Origin: Actinomadura atramentaria DSM 43919
GTDB taxonomy: Bacteria > Actinomycetota > Actinomycetes > Streptosporangiales > Streptosporangiaceae
Assembly (NCBI RefSeq): GCF_000381885.1
Contig: NZ_KB907209.1
Coordinates: 18,727-82,726, forward strand
Length of the DNA stretch: 64,000 nt
Direction: 5' to 3'
This document shows positions 43,267 through 51,720 of the stretch, piece by piece; positions within the stretch are counted from its first letter, which is position 1; each line of letters starts with the position of its first letter. A program made the position numbers and the translations under genes. The notes below the pieces were generated by a model. That model was not told the DNA's origin, made no database searches, and saw only the letters and a program-made list of their open reading frames with translations.

Positions 43267-44149
43267 CGTCGTCCATCTCCTTTGCGGTCCTCCGGAACAG
43301 CGCAGTGCTGTCCTCCTCGGACAACGCATCGTTCCAGATCTCCGCGAACGCCTTGGTGAACTGGTCGATCTCACGGGGTTTGTCGAGGTACAGCTCGCCG
43401 GTGTACCCCTGCATATATACCGTGGGCGGCTCGAACTCGTGGCCGTCCTCGATCGGCGCGAACCGCATCAGCGTGAACGGGCCGGTGTCCAGACCTCGGT
43501 GCGCGCCCGCCGCGAACGGCATGACGCGGATCGACGCGTTCGGAAGCTCGTTCGTCTCCGCGAGCTGCTGGAGCTGCGCCGCCATCGTGGCGGGGCTTCC
43601 GATCGGACGGCGGACGACGGCCTCGTTGAGCACGACGCGCAGCCGTGTCGGGGCCGTCTTGCGGGTGAACAGCATCTGGCGCTGCATCCGCAGGCGGACG
43701 CGGTTGTCCACCTCGGCCGCCGGAAGTTGCGGTTCGTTCCTCGCGAAGAGGGCGCGGACGTATTCCTCGGTCTGAAGGAGGCCGGGGATGAGCTCGGGGG
43801 AGTACTGGTCCATGCTCCCGGCGGACTCTTCCATGCTGATGTAGAGGTCGAATCCCTCGGGGATCGTGTCGCCGTAGGCGTGCCACCAGCCGCGCGCCTT
43901 CCCCTCCAGCGCGAGCGCGGTCAGGAACGACGTCAGTCTGGGCGGCGCTTCGTACGCCTTGCACATCGCGGCCACCCGCTCCGGCCTCACCGAGGTCCAG
44001 CCGTTCTCGATCCGCCACAGCGTCGTCTCCGAGATCTCCAGGACGGCGATGGCGGTCTGCACGTCCATCCTGATGCGCAGACGCAACCTGCGCAGATGCC
44101 GGCCGAGCTGCCTGCGCGGGACCGTCGATGTTTTCGGCGCGTTGGCCAT
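43259..44149 (-). CDS. XRE-family regulator with DUF5753 domain
   Basis: A 296-residue regulator. The N-terminal helix-turn-helix (residues about 15-70) includes QTAIAVLEISETTLWRIENG. The DUF5753 sensor domain follows: ARGWWHAYGD, SMDQYSPELIPGLLQTEEY, ETNELPNASIRVMPFAAGAH and the late IWNDALSEEDS. It matches the WhiJ/Scr1-type family that pairs with DUF397 proteins and often controls development or secondary metabolism. The ATG at 44149 has GGAGGCG upstream. A broken copy of the same family lies at 41520-42095, pointing to module duplication and decay. Confidence 0.92.
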   Translation of the reverse strand: MANAPKTSTVPRRQLGRHLRRLRLRIRMDVQTAIAVLEISETTLWRIENGWTSVRPERVAAMCKAYEAPPRLTSFLTALALEGKARGWWHAYGDTIPEGFDLYISMEESAGSMDQYSPELIPGLLQTEEYVRALFARNEPQLPAAEVDNRVRLRMQRQMLFTRKTAPTRLRVVLNEAVVRRPIGSPATMAAQLQQLAETNELPNASIRVMPFAAGAHRGLDTGPFTLMRFAPIEDGHEFEPPTVYMQGYTGELYLDKPREIDQFTKAFAEIWNDALSEEDSTALFRRTAKEMDDDD

Positions 44150-44414
44150 GATCGCCTCCGGGGTTGCGTCTTTCACCGAAAGTGAAAGGGTCGGGGTCGC
44201 GGAATTGAAACGCCGTCTTGCACTGCTCGGATTGTCGCATGGGGATCTTGTTGGAAACTTGCAGTTCGTTTTAATCCGGTGCTCTACTCGGTTCACCGCC
44301 GGAGTTCTCCGGAAGGTTCATTCCAATCGGTTGGCATATGTCCGGTTCCGTGGTTCGTGTGGTCCATGACCGTTGCGGAACGCCGGGACACCCGAGGAAG
44401 GGCGGATCGCGATC

Positions 44415-44726
44415 GTGTCCAGCGACATCCCCACGGCCGCGCCGCGCGGCGACGGCGAGGCGTTCCTCCGCGCCGTCGCCGCCGCACTCGACTCGCTCGG
44501 CGCGTTCCGCACCTCCGTCGTGCGGCCCGGCGGCGGCGCGCCGGTGCTGCGCGTCCGCGCCGTGGACGGCGGCGTCGTCAGCCCCCTCGGCGAGATGATC
44601 GGCGTCCGCCGCGCCGACGACGGCACGCCGCGCGCCCTGTGGTCCTGGGGCGAGGACGTCCTGGGCGGCGGCGACGCGCGGCTGGTCGCCGCCGAGATCC
44701 GCGACGTCCTCGACCCGGAGGGTTGA
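44415..44726 (+). CDS. small hypothetical protein, first of three
   Basis: About 103 residues with strong third-position GC. An opening helix (GEAFLRAVAAALDSLGAFRTSVV) is followed by short strands (PVLRVRAVDGG), a tryptophan (ALWSWGED) and a closing helix (DARLVAAEIRDVLD). The same order of elements occurs in the next two genes. I do not recognise the family. The GTG at 44415 is the best start by composition, though its ribosome site is distant; the frame is open upstream. It is divergent from the XRE gene, so that regulator may control it. Confidence 0.6.
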   Translation: MSSDIPTAAPRGDGEAFLRAVAAALDSLGAFRTSVVRPGGGAPVLRVRAVDGGVVSPLGEMIGVRRADDGTPRALWSWGEDVLGGGDARLVAAEIRDVLDPEG

Positions 44727-44729
44727 GCG

Positions 44730-45071
44730 GTGGCGGTGGGCGGACCCGAGCCGGGCGGACCGCCGTCCGGCGGCGTGCCCGCGACCGTCGTCCCGCAGCG
44801 CGAGCGCGTCACGCTGCTGGTCCACCTGTCCGGGCTCGTCGCGGCGCTGGGCCTGCCGACCGCGTTCGCCGTCATCGACGGCCGCGCCGTCCTCAACGTC
44901 CTCCCCCCGGCGGACGGCGGGCGCGCCGCGACGGTCGGCTGCCGGTACCGCGCCGGACGCTGGTGGTTCTACGACGTCCGGACCGGCGCGGACCTCGCGC
45001 CGACCCGCGACCTGGCCGAAACGGCGCGCCTCGTCCGCGCAGCGGTCACGCGCACTCTTCCACCCCATTAA
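44730..45071 (+). CDS. small hypothetical protein, second of three
   Basis: A 113-residue protein starting with GTG, three bases past the previous stop. After a Gly/Pro-rich N-terminus come a helix (RVTLLVHLSGLVAALGLPTAF), strands (RAVLNVLPP, VGCRYRAGRWWFYDVRTG) and a final helix (LAPTRDLAETARLVRAAV). The paired tryptophans and the ending pattern resemble the third gene (WNFVWGFDPRRVIGPAGDLSRAAAAIAADL). Function unknown; similar triplets next to XRE regulators would be worth comparing. Confidence 0.65.
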   Translation: MAVGGPEPGGPPSGGVPATVVPQRERVTLLVHLSGLVAALGLPTAFAVIDGRAVLNVLPPADGGRAATVGCRYRAGRWWFYDVRTGADLAPTRDLAETARLVRAAVTRTLPPH

Positions 45072-45099
45072 TCCAACGATCGAGAAAGAGGGTGATCTC

Positions 45100-45528
45100 G
45101 TGGAGTCGGCCCCGCAGAGTCCGTTCCACGGCGGTCCGGGCGCGCGGCGTTCCGCGCGGTATCCGGTCGGTGTTTTCCTGCCCGGCGACAACGCCGCCGA
45201 AAGGAATTCCGGAAAGGACGCCGACACCGTTCCGCCGATGCCCGTCAACCAGCGCGTGGTGTTCCTCGAAGCGCTCGGACTCACCCTGCGCGAAACGTAT
45301 CCCGGCGTCTCCTGCCGCGTCGCGCGGTTCCGCGCGGCGCTGCCCCCGGTGCTCGGCGTGTACTTCGGCGACGCCCGGCGCGAGATCGGCTGCGACCTCG
45401 CGCACGACGGCTGGAACTTCGTGTGGGGCTTCGACCCGCGCCGCGTGATCGGCCCGGCCGGGGACCTGTCCCGCGCGGCCGCCGCCATAGCCGCCGACCT
45501 GGGCGCCCACCCCCGCCCCGGCCACTGA
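45100..45528 (+). CDS. small hypothetical protein, third of three
   Basis: Up to 142 residues from a GTG at 45100. A polar, probably disordered N-terminus of about 45 residues precedes the domain shared with its neighbours: helix VVFLEALGLTLRETYPG, strands VARFRAALPPVLGVYFGD and IGCDLAHDGWNFVWGFDPRR, then helix DLSRAAAAIAADLG. An internal ATG at 45238 would give only the domain (96 residues). It is last of the group; the repeat array begins about 12 bases later. Confidence 0.62.
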   Translation: MESAPQSPFHGGPGARRSARYPVGVFLPGDNAAERNSGKDADTVPPMPVNQRVVFLEALGLTLRETYPGVSCRVARFRAALPPVLGVYFGDARREIGCDLAHDGWNFVWGFDPRRVIGPAGDLSRAAAAIAADLGAHPRPGH

Positions 45529-45539
45529 CCCGCCCACGG

Positions 45540-46335
45540 CGAGGCGGCGCGAACCTCCACCCCACCCGTCCACCCACCGCCCCGCCGCTCGCGTCCGGAC
45601 GGGACGACCCCGCCTCGCCCACTGCCTCATCCATCGCGGACGGCACAGGCTCCGCCTCGCCCACCGCCCCGCCGATCGCGTGCGGGGCGGCCTCCGCCCC
45701 GGCCACAGGCCCGCCCGCCAGCGGCCGGGGCGGGCTTCCGCCTCGCGCGCTGCCCTGCCGGTCGTGAGCGGGGCGGCCTCCGCCCCGGCCGTTGGCACGC
45801 CCGCCGTGGGCGGCGCGAATCATCACCCGCCGCACCCACCGCCCCGCCGGTCGTGGGCGGGGCGGCCCCCGTTTCGTCCGATGGCCCGTCCGTCGCGGGC
45901 GGCGCGGACCTCCGCCTCGGCCGCTGCCCTGCCGGTCGTGGGCGGGGCGGCCTCCGCCCTGGCCGTTGGCGCGTCCGTCGCGGACGGCGTGGCCTCCGCC
46001 TCACCCGCTGGCTCGTCCGTCGCGTGTGGGGGCGGGCTTCCGTCTCGCCCACTGCCTCACCGGTCGTGGGCGGGGCGGGCTTCGCCTCGGCCGCTGGCTC
46101 GTTCGTCGTGGGCGGCGCGGGCCTCCGCCCGCCGCAACCACCGCCCCGCCGGTCGCGGGGGCGGGCCTCCGCCTCGCCCGCTGGCTCGTCCGTCGCGTGT
46201 GGGGGCGGGCTTCCGCCTCGCCTGCTGCCTCGCCGGTCGCGGACGGGGCGGCCTCCGCCCCGGCCACTGGCGCGCCGGTCGTCGGCGGCGCGGGGCTCCG
46301 CCTCGGCCGTTGGCCCGTCCGTCGCGGGCGGGACG
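45540..46335. repeat. intergenic GC-rich tandem-repeat array of about 42-bp units
   Basis: Roughly 800 bases consist of degenerate copies of a unit built from CCTCCGCCTCG, CCGCTGGC.CGTCCGTCG and GGGCGGCG elements. The spacing is near 42 bases, a multiple of three, so all frames stay open on both strands. Units contain short dyads; the clearest is CCGCCCCGCC (45839-45848) with GGCGGGGCGG (45856-45865) around seven bases. Translations give only low-complexity 14-residue repeats (for example TTDEPAAEAEARP-like on the minus strand), with no start or ribosome site that I trust. No gene is called between 45529 and 46473. Confidence 0.8.
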
Positions 46336-46473
46336 TACGTCTTCCAGTGCGTGCGGTGCGTGGACCGGCCGCTGTTCACGACGTCGCAGGGGTCGTGACG
46401 CGGCGCGCTCCCGTGCGTGCCCGGTGTGACGGTTCCAGGTGTCAGGCGGTGGTCCGGGGGTTAGGGTCGCGGC

Positions 46474-46803
46474 ATGGCTCAGTACCTCGAAGTCCATGTG
46501 ACGGCCGGTTCGCGGGAGCAGGCCGAGGAGATCGCGCGCGCCGCCGTCGAGGGGCGCGCCGCCGCGTGCGCGCAGATCAGCGGCCCGATCGCGTCCTTCT
46601 ACTGGTGGGAAGGGCGCGTCGAGGACGGTGTGGAGCACCGCATCGTCCTGAAGACCACCGACGCGCAGCTCGACGAACTCGTCGCGCTGGTGAAGGCGGC
46701 GCACTCCTACGACGTGCCGCAGATCGTCGCCGTCCCCATCGTCGGCGGCCTCGGCGACTACCTCCGCTGGATCGAGGCGGAGACCAGCACCCCCGCCCGC
46801 TGA
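46474..46803 (+). CDS. cutA: divalent cation tolerance protein CutA
   Basis: A 109-residue CutA1 trimer-forming protein. AAACAQI and SFYWWEGRVEDGVEHRIVLKTTD are the family hallmarks, and YDVPQIVAVPIVGGLGDYLRWI closes the ferredoxin-like fold. Length is standard. CutA1 has been linked to copper tolerance, though its exact role is unclear. It follows the repeat array and is convergent with the reductase gene only six bases away. Confidence 0.93.
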   Translation: MAQYLEVHVTAGSREQAEEIARAAVEGRAAACAQISGPIASFYWWEGRVEDGVEHRIVLKTTDAQLDELVALVKAAHSYDVPQIVAVPIVGGLGDYLRWIEAETSTPAR

Positions 46804-46809
46804 CTCCTA

Positions 46810-47478
46810 CTACTCAGCCTTCGTGTAGCGGAGGTAGAGGTAGTCGCCGTCGCGGATCGTGTGGCGGAGGGTCATGCGCTGCAGGTCGATGGCGCGGCCG
46901 TTGAGGATGCGGGGTTCGGCTCCGGCGACGATGGTCGGGCTGAGGGTGAGGCACAGCTCGTCCAGGAAACCCTCGGCGGCGATCTCCGCGAGGACCGTGG
47001 GGCCGCCCTCGCAGAGCTGACGGTGCAGGCCGCGTGCGTCCAGGTCGCGGAGCATCGCGGGGATGCTCGCGGAGTCCTCGCCCGTCAGCAGGACCTCGGC
47101 GCGGGCGCGCGCGGCGCGGAGGCGGTCCGGCGGCGCGGACTCGCACGTGTAGATCAGCGGCGGCGCCGGGGCCTCGGTGAAGAGGGGGCCGTCGAAGTCC
47201 AGCTCAAGACTGCGCGACACGACCGCCAGCGCGCCCGCGCCCGCCGGGTACTCGGTGTACTCGCGGATCGTCGTCGCGCCCATGAGCACCACGTCCGCGA
47301 GGCCGCGCAGACGCTGCATGAGCTGCCAGTCGGTGTCGTAGCCGAGCGCGCCCGTGTTGCCCTTGTAGCGGATCGCGCCGTCCAGCGACGAGATCATGTT
47401 GCCGCGCAGCCACGGCTTCCTCTCGGGGTACGCGTACGCCGCCGCCAGCTCGTCCAGGTCGATACCGCCGTCGCTCAT
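46810..47478 (-). CDS. RibD C-terminal-type pyrimidine reductase (dihydrofolate reductase fold)
   Basis: A 222-residue NADPH-dependent reductase-fold protein. NMISSLDGAIRYKG (about residue 27), LRGLADVVLMGATTIREY and LCEGGPTVLAEI (about residue 160) are the RibD_C motifs; the last binds the nucleotide. It lacks the deaminase domain of full RibD. Similar stand-alone proteins in actinobacteria (Rv2671 type) may act in riboflavin synthesis or substitute for folate reductase. It is a single gene with no riboflavin genes nearby. Confidence 0.87.
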   Translation of the reverse strand: MSDGGIDLDELAAAYAYPERKPWLRGNMISSLDGAIRYKGNTGALGYDTDWQLMQRLRGLADVVLMGATTIREYTEYPAGAGALAVVSRSLELDFDGPLFTEAPAPPLIYTCESAPPDRLRAARARAEVLLTGEDSASIPAMLRDLDARGLHRQLCEGGPTVLAEIAAEGFLDELCLTLSPTIVAGAEPRILNGRAIDLQRMTLRHTIRDGDYLYLRYTKAE

Positions 47479-47723
47479 ACCTACGAACTCTAGGGAGTGT
47501 TTCCAAGTCCGGGCTTACGGCCCCTCGCCCGCGAGCGCGGCGCCGTTTCCCCGGCCGTCAACGCGCTCGCGCCGAGGTTTCGTTGAGACAGACCCCGGGC
47601 CGCGCTCCCGCGGCCTCGCCTCCCCGGCCAGATGGCGCGCTCGCGTCGGGGCTGAGGCATGCTTCGGGAACGTGACGGTCACGTGACGCGTACCTCGTCG
47701 TCGCGCTCCGTAGCGTTCTGGGT

Positions 47724-48581
47724 ATGAGCGAAATCCTCGTCGGCGTCGACGAATCGGAGCAGAGCACGGCCGCCGTCACCTGGGCGGCGGAAGAGGCCGG
47801 GCGGATGGGCGCGGGGCTGCGGCTCGTCAACGCCGCCGGGCCGTGGCTGCTGGCGGAGAGCGACGACCCGCGCGTCCGGGAGGCCCGCGCGTGGCTGTCG
47901 CAGGACGGGCGGGACGCGCTGGAGCGCGCCGCCGCGCACGCGCGCGGGATCGCGCGGGGCGCGGCGATCCGCACCGAGCAGTTGCCGGGGCAGCCCGCGG
48001 GCCTGCTGGTCGAGCAGGGCCGCGCCGCGTCGATGATCGTCGTCGGGTCGCACGGCGCGGGGCGGCTCACCGGGGCGTTCCTCGGGTCGGTGGCGCTGCA
48101 GGTCGCGACGCACGCGACGGTCCCGGCGGTCGTCGTCCGCGAGCCCGGCTCGATCCCGTACGCCGAGATCCTCGTCGGCGTGGACGGGTCGCCCGCGTCG
48201 GACCGCGCCATCGACTTCGCGTGCGACGTCGCCGAGCGGCGCGGCGCGCGGCTGCGCGCGCTGCTCGTGCTGGACGAGCCGCTGCCCGTCGGCGGCGGCG
48301 CGCTCGTCCCGCCGCTGGACGAGAGCGACGCCGCCGACCGGGAGCGCCAGCTCGCCGAGGCCGTCGCCGGGCGGCGCGAACGGCACCCCGATCTGGAGAT
48401 CGTCCCCGAGATCGTCGCGGGCCGCCCCGCGCGCGTGCTCGCCGGGGCGTCGGCGCGCGCGGACCTCCTCGTCGTCGGGTCGCGGGGGCGCGGCGGGTTC
48501 GCCGGACTCCTGCTCGGCTCGGTCGGGCAGGCGATGCTGAACCGTGCGCACTGCCCCGTCGCGGTCGTCCATCCGGCGTGA
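47724..48581 (+). CDS. tandem universal stress protein
   Basis: A 285-residue protein with two UspA domains. The first begins EILVGVDESEQSTAAVTWA and contains the nucleotide-binding VVGSHGAGRLTGAFLGSVA; the second begins EILVGVDGSPASDRAIDFA and contains VVGSRGRGGFAGLLLGSVGQAML. Both have the G-2x-G-9x-G(S) ATP-binding pattern. Tandem forms are common in actinobacteria and respond to hypoxia or stress. It is divergent from the reductase gene; the 245 bases between hold no other gene. Confidence 0.93.
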   Translation: MSEILVGVDESEQSTAAVTWAAEEAGRMGAGLRLVNAAGPWLLAESDDPRVREARAWLSQDGRDALERAAAHARGIARGAAIRTEQLPGQPAGLLVEQGRAASMIVVGSHGAGRLTGAFLGSVALQVATHATVPAVVVREPGSIPYAEILVGVDGSPASDRAIDFACDVAERRGARLRALLVLDEPLPVGGGALVPPLDESDAADRERQLAEAVAGRRERHPDLEIVPEIVAGRPARVLAGASARADLLVVGSRGRGGFAGLLLGSVGQAMLNRAHCPVAVVHPA

Positions 48582-48713
48582 CGGGACGCGCCGCCGCGAT
48601 CTTTGTGAACCGACTGACAACGGGGTGCGGTCCCCGCGTGTGAAGGCTGAGTGTTCCGCACCCGAAACGCGTTCTACGGTCAGGTCCCATCGGGGATGTG
48701 GAGGTGCGGGCCG

Positions 48714-49973
48714 ATGACCGCGACGAGAACGGACAGGGACGGCACGTGGCCGCGCCGGATCACGGCGGAGCCGTGGCGGGACCTGCCCGACGGGTCCGCG
48801 CCGTGGATGCGCGCGCGGCTGCCCGAGGTCCAGGAGGTCATGATCGCGGGCGTGCTGCGGGAGGTGCCGGAGTACGCGCGGCCCGCCGACCCGCTGTACG
48901 GGCGGGTCGTCGAGGCGGCCGTGGTGTTCGCGATGGAGCACTTCGTGCGGCTCATCGACGACCCCGACGCGTCCTGGGCGGAGATCCACCAGGTCTACTT
49001 CGAGGTCGGGTACGGCGAGGCCGTCGAGGGCCGCAGCCTGGAGCACCTCCAGGACGCCATGCGCATCGCGTCCCGGCTCGCCTGGCGGTACCTGGCGGGG
49101 GAGTACGAGCGGGAGGGCCGCCCGCTGGAGATGTTCAGCGCGATGGCCGAGGCGAACTTCGCCTACCTCGACGAACTCTCCTCCGCCGCCGCCGAGGGCT
49201 ACGCGCGCGCCCGCGAGAAGGCGGCGGGGGAGCGCGAGCAGCGGCGCGCGCGGCTGATGGCGCTGCTGCTGTCGGAGACGCCCGTGCCCGACAACGTCGT
49301 CGCCGAACAGGCCACGGTCGCGGGCTGGCGGCTGCCCGCGCGGCTCGCCGTCGCGGTGCTCCAGCCGCTGCCCGGCAACGGCGGCGAGGGCCCGGCCGGG
49401 CTGCCGCCGGAGATGCTGGCGGGCCTCGACCAGGGCCGCCCCTGCATCGTCGTCCCCGACCCGGACGGGCCCGGCCGGATGGACCGGCTCGCCGTGACCT
49501 TCGCGGGCTGGACGGCCGCCGTCGGGCCCGGCGTCGCGCCCGCCGACGCGCGGATCTCGCTGCACTGGGCGCGGCGCGCGCTGGACCTCGCGCCGCGCGA
49601 GCGCGACGCCGCGCGCGTCCGGCGGGGCTCGCTCGTCCGCGCCGAGGACCACCTGCCCGAACTGCTGCTCCAGGAGAGCGGGCAGCTCGTGGACATCGTC
49701 GCGGCGCGCCGGCTTGCACCGCTCCAGCTCATGAACCGGTCGAAGAAGGGGCTCAGCCTCGCCGTCACGCTGCTGGAATGCCTGAAGAACGGGTTCAACG
49801 CGACGGACGCGGCGGTGGCTTTGAACGTCCACCCGCAGACGGTGCGGTACCGGATGGCGCAGCTCACGGATCTCTTCGACTTCGACATCGAGGACCCGGA
49901 GATCCGGCTGGAGCTGATGCTGGTGCTGCGCGCGTGGATCAGGCGGGCGCGGACGGAGCCGTCGCCGGTCTGA
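48714..49973 (+). CDS. PucR/CdaR-type transcriptional regulator
   Basis: A 419-residue regulator. The N-terminal half is helical and resembles the RsbRD-like sensor region (PEVQEVMIAGVLREVPEY, FAMEHFVRLIDDP). A GGDEF-like middle domain follows. The C-terminal PucR helix-turn-helix is clear: LLECLKNGFNATDAAVALN and VHPQTVRYRMAQLTDLFDFD (about residues 355-395). The ATG at 48714 follows GGAGG by ten bases; an upstream in-frame ATG at 48651 lacks a site. The target genes are unknown. Confidence 0.87.
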   Translation: MTATRTDRDGTWPRRITAEPWRDLPDGSAPWMRARLPEVQEVMIAGVLREVPEYARPADPLYGRVVEAAVVFAMEHFVRLIDDPDASWAEIHQVYFEVGYGEAVEGRSLEHLQDAMRIASRLAWRYLAGEYEREGRPLEMFSAMAEANFAYLDELSSAAAEGYARAREKAAGEREQRRARLMALLLSETPVPDNVVAEQATVAGWRLPARLAVAVLQPLPGNGGEGPAGLPPEMLAGLDQGRPCIVVPDPDGPGRMDRLAVTFAGWTAAVGPGVAPADARISLHWARRALDLAPRERDAARVRRGSLVRAEDHLPELLLQESGQLVDIVAARRLAPLQLMNRSKKGLSLAVTLLECLKNGFNATDAAVALNVHPQTVRYRMAQLTDLFDFDIEDPEIRLELMLVLRAWIRRARTEPSPV

Positions 49974-50085
49974 CGGCGGTGGGTCGCGCGGCCCTCTGGG
50001 CGAATGGCACCGGTCTGACGGCGGCGGGCGTCCCTTCAGGCGGGCGCGGGCGGGCGGCTCGTCAGCCTGACGGCGGTGGGTCGCG
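49970..50085 (+). repeat. three direct repeats after the regulator gene
   Basis: CTGACGGCGGTGGGTCGCG occurs at 49970-49988, including the stop of the regulator gene, and again at 50067-50085. A shorter copy (CTGACGGCGGCGGGCG) lies at 50015-50030. They fill the gap before the terminator and look like local duplication rather than a defined binding array. Confidence 0.6.
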
Positions 50086-50110
50086 GTCGCGTGCGGGCTT
50101 TCAATTGGAA

Positions 50111-50158
50111 GGCCCCTTCCCCGTACCGAACGGCGCGCTGCGGCGCGGGGAAGGGGCC
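50111..50158. terminator. 13-bp hairpin terminator
   Basis: GGCCCCTTCCCCG (50111-50123) pairs perfectly with CGGGGAAGGGGCC (50146-50158). The 22-base loop can form a smaller GC stem. It lies between the convergent regulator and surface-protein genes, 10 bases from the latter's stop, and can serve both. Confidence 0.75.
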
Positions 50159-50168
50159 AGTCTGGGGG

Positions 50169-51350
50169 TTAGCGCCGTCCGGGCTCGCCGGGCAGCAGGG
50201 AGAAGCGCCGGGTGCGACGGTGCCGGGCGCGCTCGCCGGACGAGCGGGTCGCGCGGGGCGCTTCCGGCTCCAGCGCGGGCTCGGGCTCCGGCTCGGGCAG
50301 GGGCTCGGGGTCGAGGACCGCCGTCGTCGTGAGGGGCGCGGTCGCGTGCGTCGCCAGGTCGTCGGCGCGGCGCGGCTCGGCGCCGCGGCGCGGCTCGGCC
50401 GGGACCGTGACGGTCACGACGCGCACGAGCGGCCGTCCGCCCGCCATCGCGCGGCGGCGGCGCATCATGCGGACGCGCGTCAGCACGAGGAACTGGCCTG
50501 CCAGCAGCGCCGCCATCCACCCGGCCGCCGCCGGGCCGATCTTCTGGGCGGTCGGCAGGACGGCGTCCGCCGAGCGCAGCGCGGTCTTCGCCGTGGACGT
50601 CGCCACGTTGTCCGGCGTGGCCGTCGCGAGCTGCGGCGACGCGACCGGCGGCAGCGCCACCTCGGGGGCGTTCACCGTCTGCGCGGACGGGATCGCCGGG
50701 GCGGCGCCGACCTGCGGCATGCCCGGCACGCCGCCCGTGTTCGGCACCGTGCCCGTCCCGCCGCCGCCCGTGCCGCCCGGCGTGTTCGGGACGGTCGTGG
50801 TCGGCGAGCTGTGCGTCGGGTTCGGCGTCGGCTTCGTCGTGGGCTTGTCCGGCGGCTTGGTCGCCGCGCCCTTCACCGTCAGCCGCGCCGAGCCCGAGAC
50901 CGGGAGCGGCGAGCGCGGGCCGGTGGCGGTCGCGTCGATCGAGACCGCGCCGGACTTCGCGCTCTTCGGGACGGTGAGGTCCACGGTGAACGACTTGCCC
51001 GTGTAGAAGACCGTCGCCAGGTACTTGCTGGACGGGCTCGGGTTCAGGCCGGGCGCGGACACGTCCACGTTCGTGCTCGTGGACGGCATGTCCTTGCTGG
51101 TCTTCCCGGCGCTCACCGTCACCGTCGCGGTGACGTGGTCGCCGGGCGACGCCGTCGACTGCGACAGCGAGACCGACACGGCCAGTTCGGTGACCCACTT
51201 GGACGGGTCGATGGTCGAGCCGGGACTCGGGTCGTCGTCGGCGGCGGCGAGCGCGCCGGGGAGCACGCCGACGGCGGCGAACGCCGCCACCGCGCCGATC
51301 CCCGCGACGATCGGCCGCATCAGCGGCCGGCCCACCGGACGGAACGCCAC
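50169..51350 (-). CDS. exported, C-terminally membrane-anchored surface protein
   Basis: A 393-residue protein. A signal peptide (RPIVAGIGAVAAFAAVGVLPGALA, residues 12-36) is followed by an Ig-like/beta-sandwich domain of about 130 residues (WVTELAVSVSLSQSTASPGD, TATVTVSAGKTS). Next come a Pro/Thr/Gly-rich spacer (about 165-215) and a membrane helix near residue 285 (AAAGWMAALLAGQFLVL) with RMMRRRRA after it. A long charged cytoplasmic tail ends the protein, with Glu-Pro repeats (PEPLPEPEPEP). The GTG at 51350 follows AAGGGGA. It resembles actinomycete wall proteins of unknown function. Confidence 0.7.
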   Translation of the reverse strand: MAFRPVGRPLMRPIVAGIGAVAAFAAVGVLPGALAAADDDPSPGSTIDPSKWVTELAVSVSLSQSTASPGDHVTATVTVSAGKTSKDMPSTSTNVDVSAPGLNPSPSSKYLATVFYTGKSFTVDLTVPKSAKSGAVSIDATATGPRSPLPVSGSARLTVKGAATKPPDKPTTKPTPNPTHSSPTTTVPNTPGGTGGGGTGTVPNTGGVPGMPQVGAAPAIPSAQTVNAPEVALPPVASPQLATATPDNVATSTAKTALRSADAVLPTAQKIGPAAAGWMAALLAGQFLVLTRVRMMRRRRAMAGGRPLVRVVTVTVPAEPRRGAEPRRADDLATHATAPLTTTAVLDPEPLPEPEPEPALEPEAPRATRSSGERARHRRTRRFSLLPGEPGRR

Positions 51351-51643
51351 ACCGGTCCCCTTCCCTCAACGTCGTGCGGCGCCGAGATCCGGCGCCGAGG
51401 GAAGCCGATCACGGTCGCGGAGGGTGCGGCAAGGGCGTCGGCGGGTTATTGACGGACCTCGCGTGTTTCCGCTCGCGGGAGTTGTCGACGCACGAGTGTT
51501 TTCGCCGGTCACCGCACCGCGGGACGGAGCTGGGAGCCGGTTTTGCTCACATCCGCACAATGGGCTTACTGCGCGTTTCCGGGGGGTGCGGAAGCGAAAA
51601 CTATCGGGTTTCGTTAGGACCCCGGTCACCTGGGCGAAATGTC

Positions 51644-51673
51644 TTGTTGGGCCTTCCGGAGCGTCGCTACGCT
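51644..51673 (+). promoter_or_regulatory. candidate promoter of the exported FnIII protein
   Basis: TTGTTG (51644-51649) and TACGCT (51668-51673) are 18 bases apart, with the ATG 48 bases downstream. It is the best promoter-like pair in the 370-base gap 51351-51720, which otherwise has only scattered AT-richer tracts and no gene. Confidence 0.4.
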
Positions 51674-51720
51674 GCCGCACTCGATGACCGAAACGCCCCG
51701 GCCCGGAAGGTGAACGAGCG

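Noticed and set aside
42347..44185. Plus-strand frame of about 600 codons opposite the XRE/DUF397 genes
   Set aside because: The minus strand has recognised domains, ribosome sites and overlapping starts; the plus frame has no recognisable domain.
45627..46429. Possible repeat proteins on either strand inside the 42-base repeat array
   Set aside because: Open frames arise because the unit is a multiple of three; no ribosome site, start or non-repeat domain supports translation.
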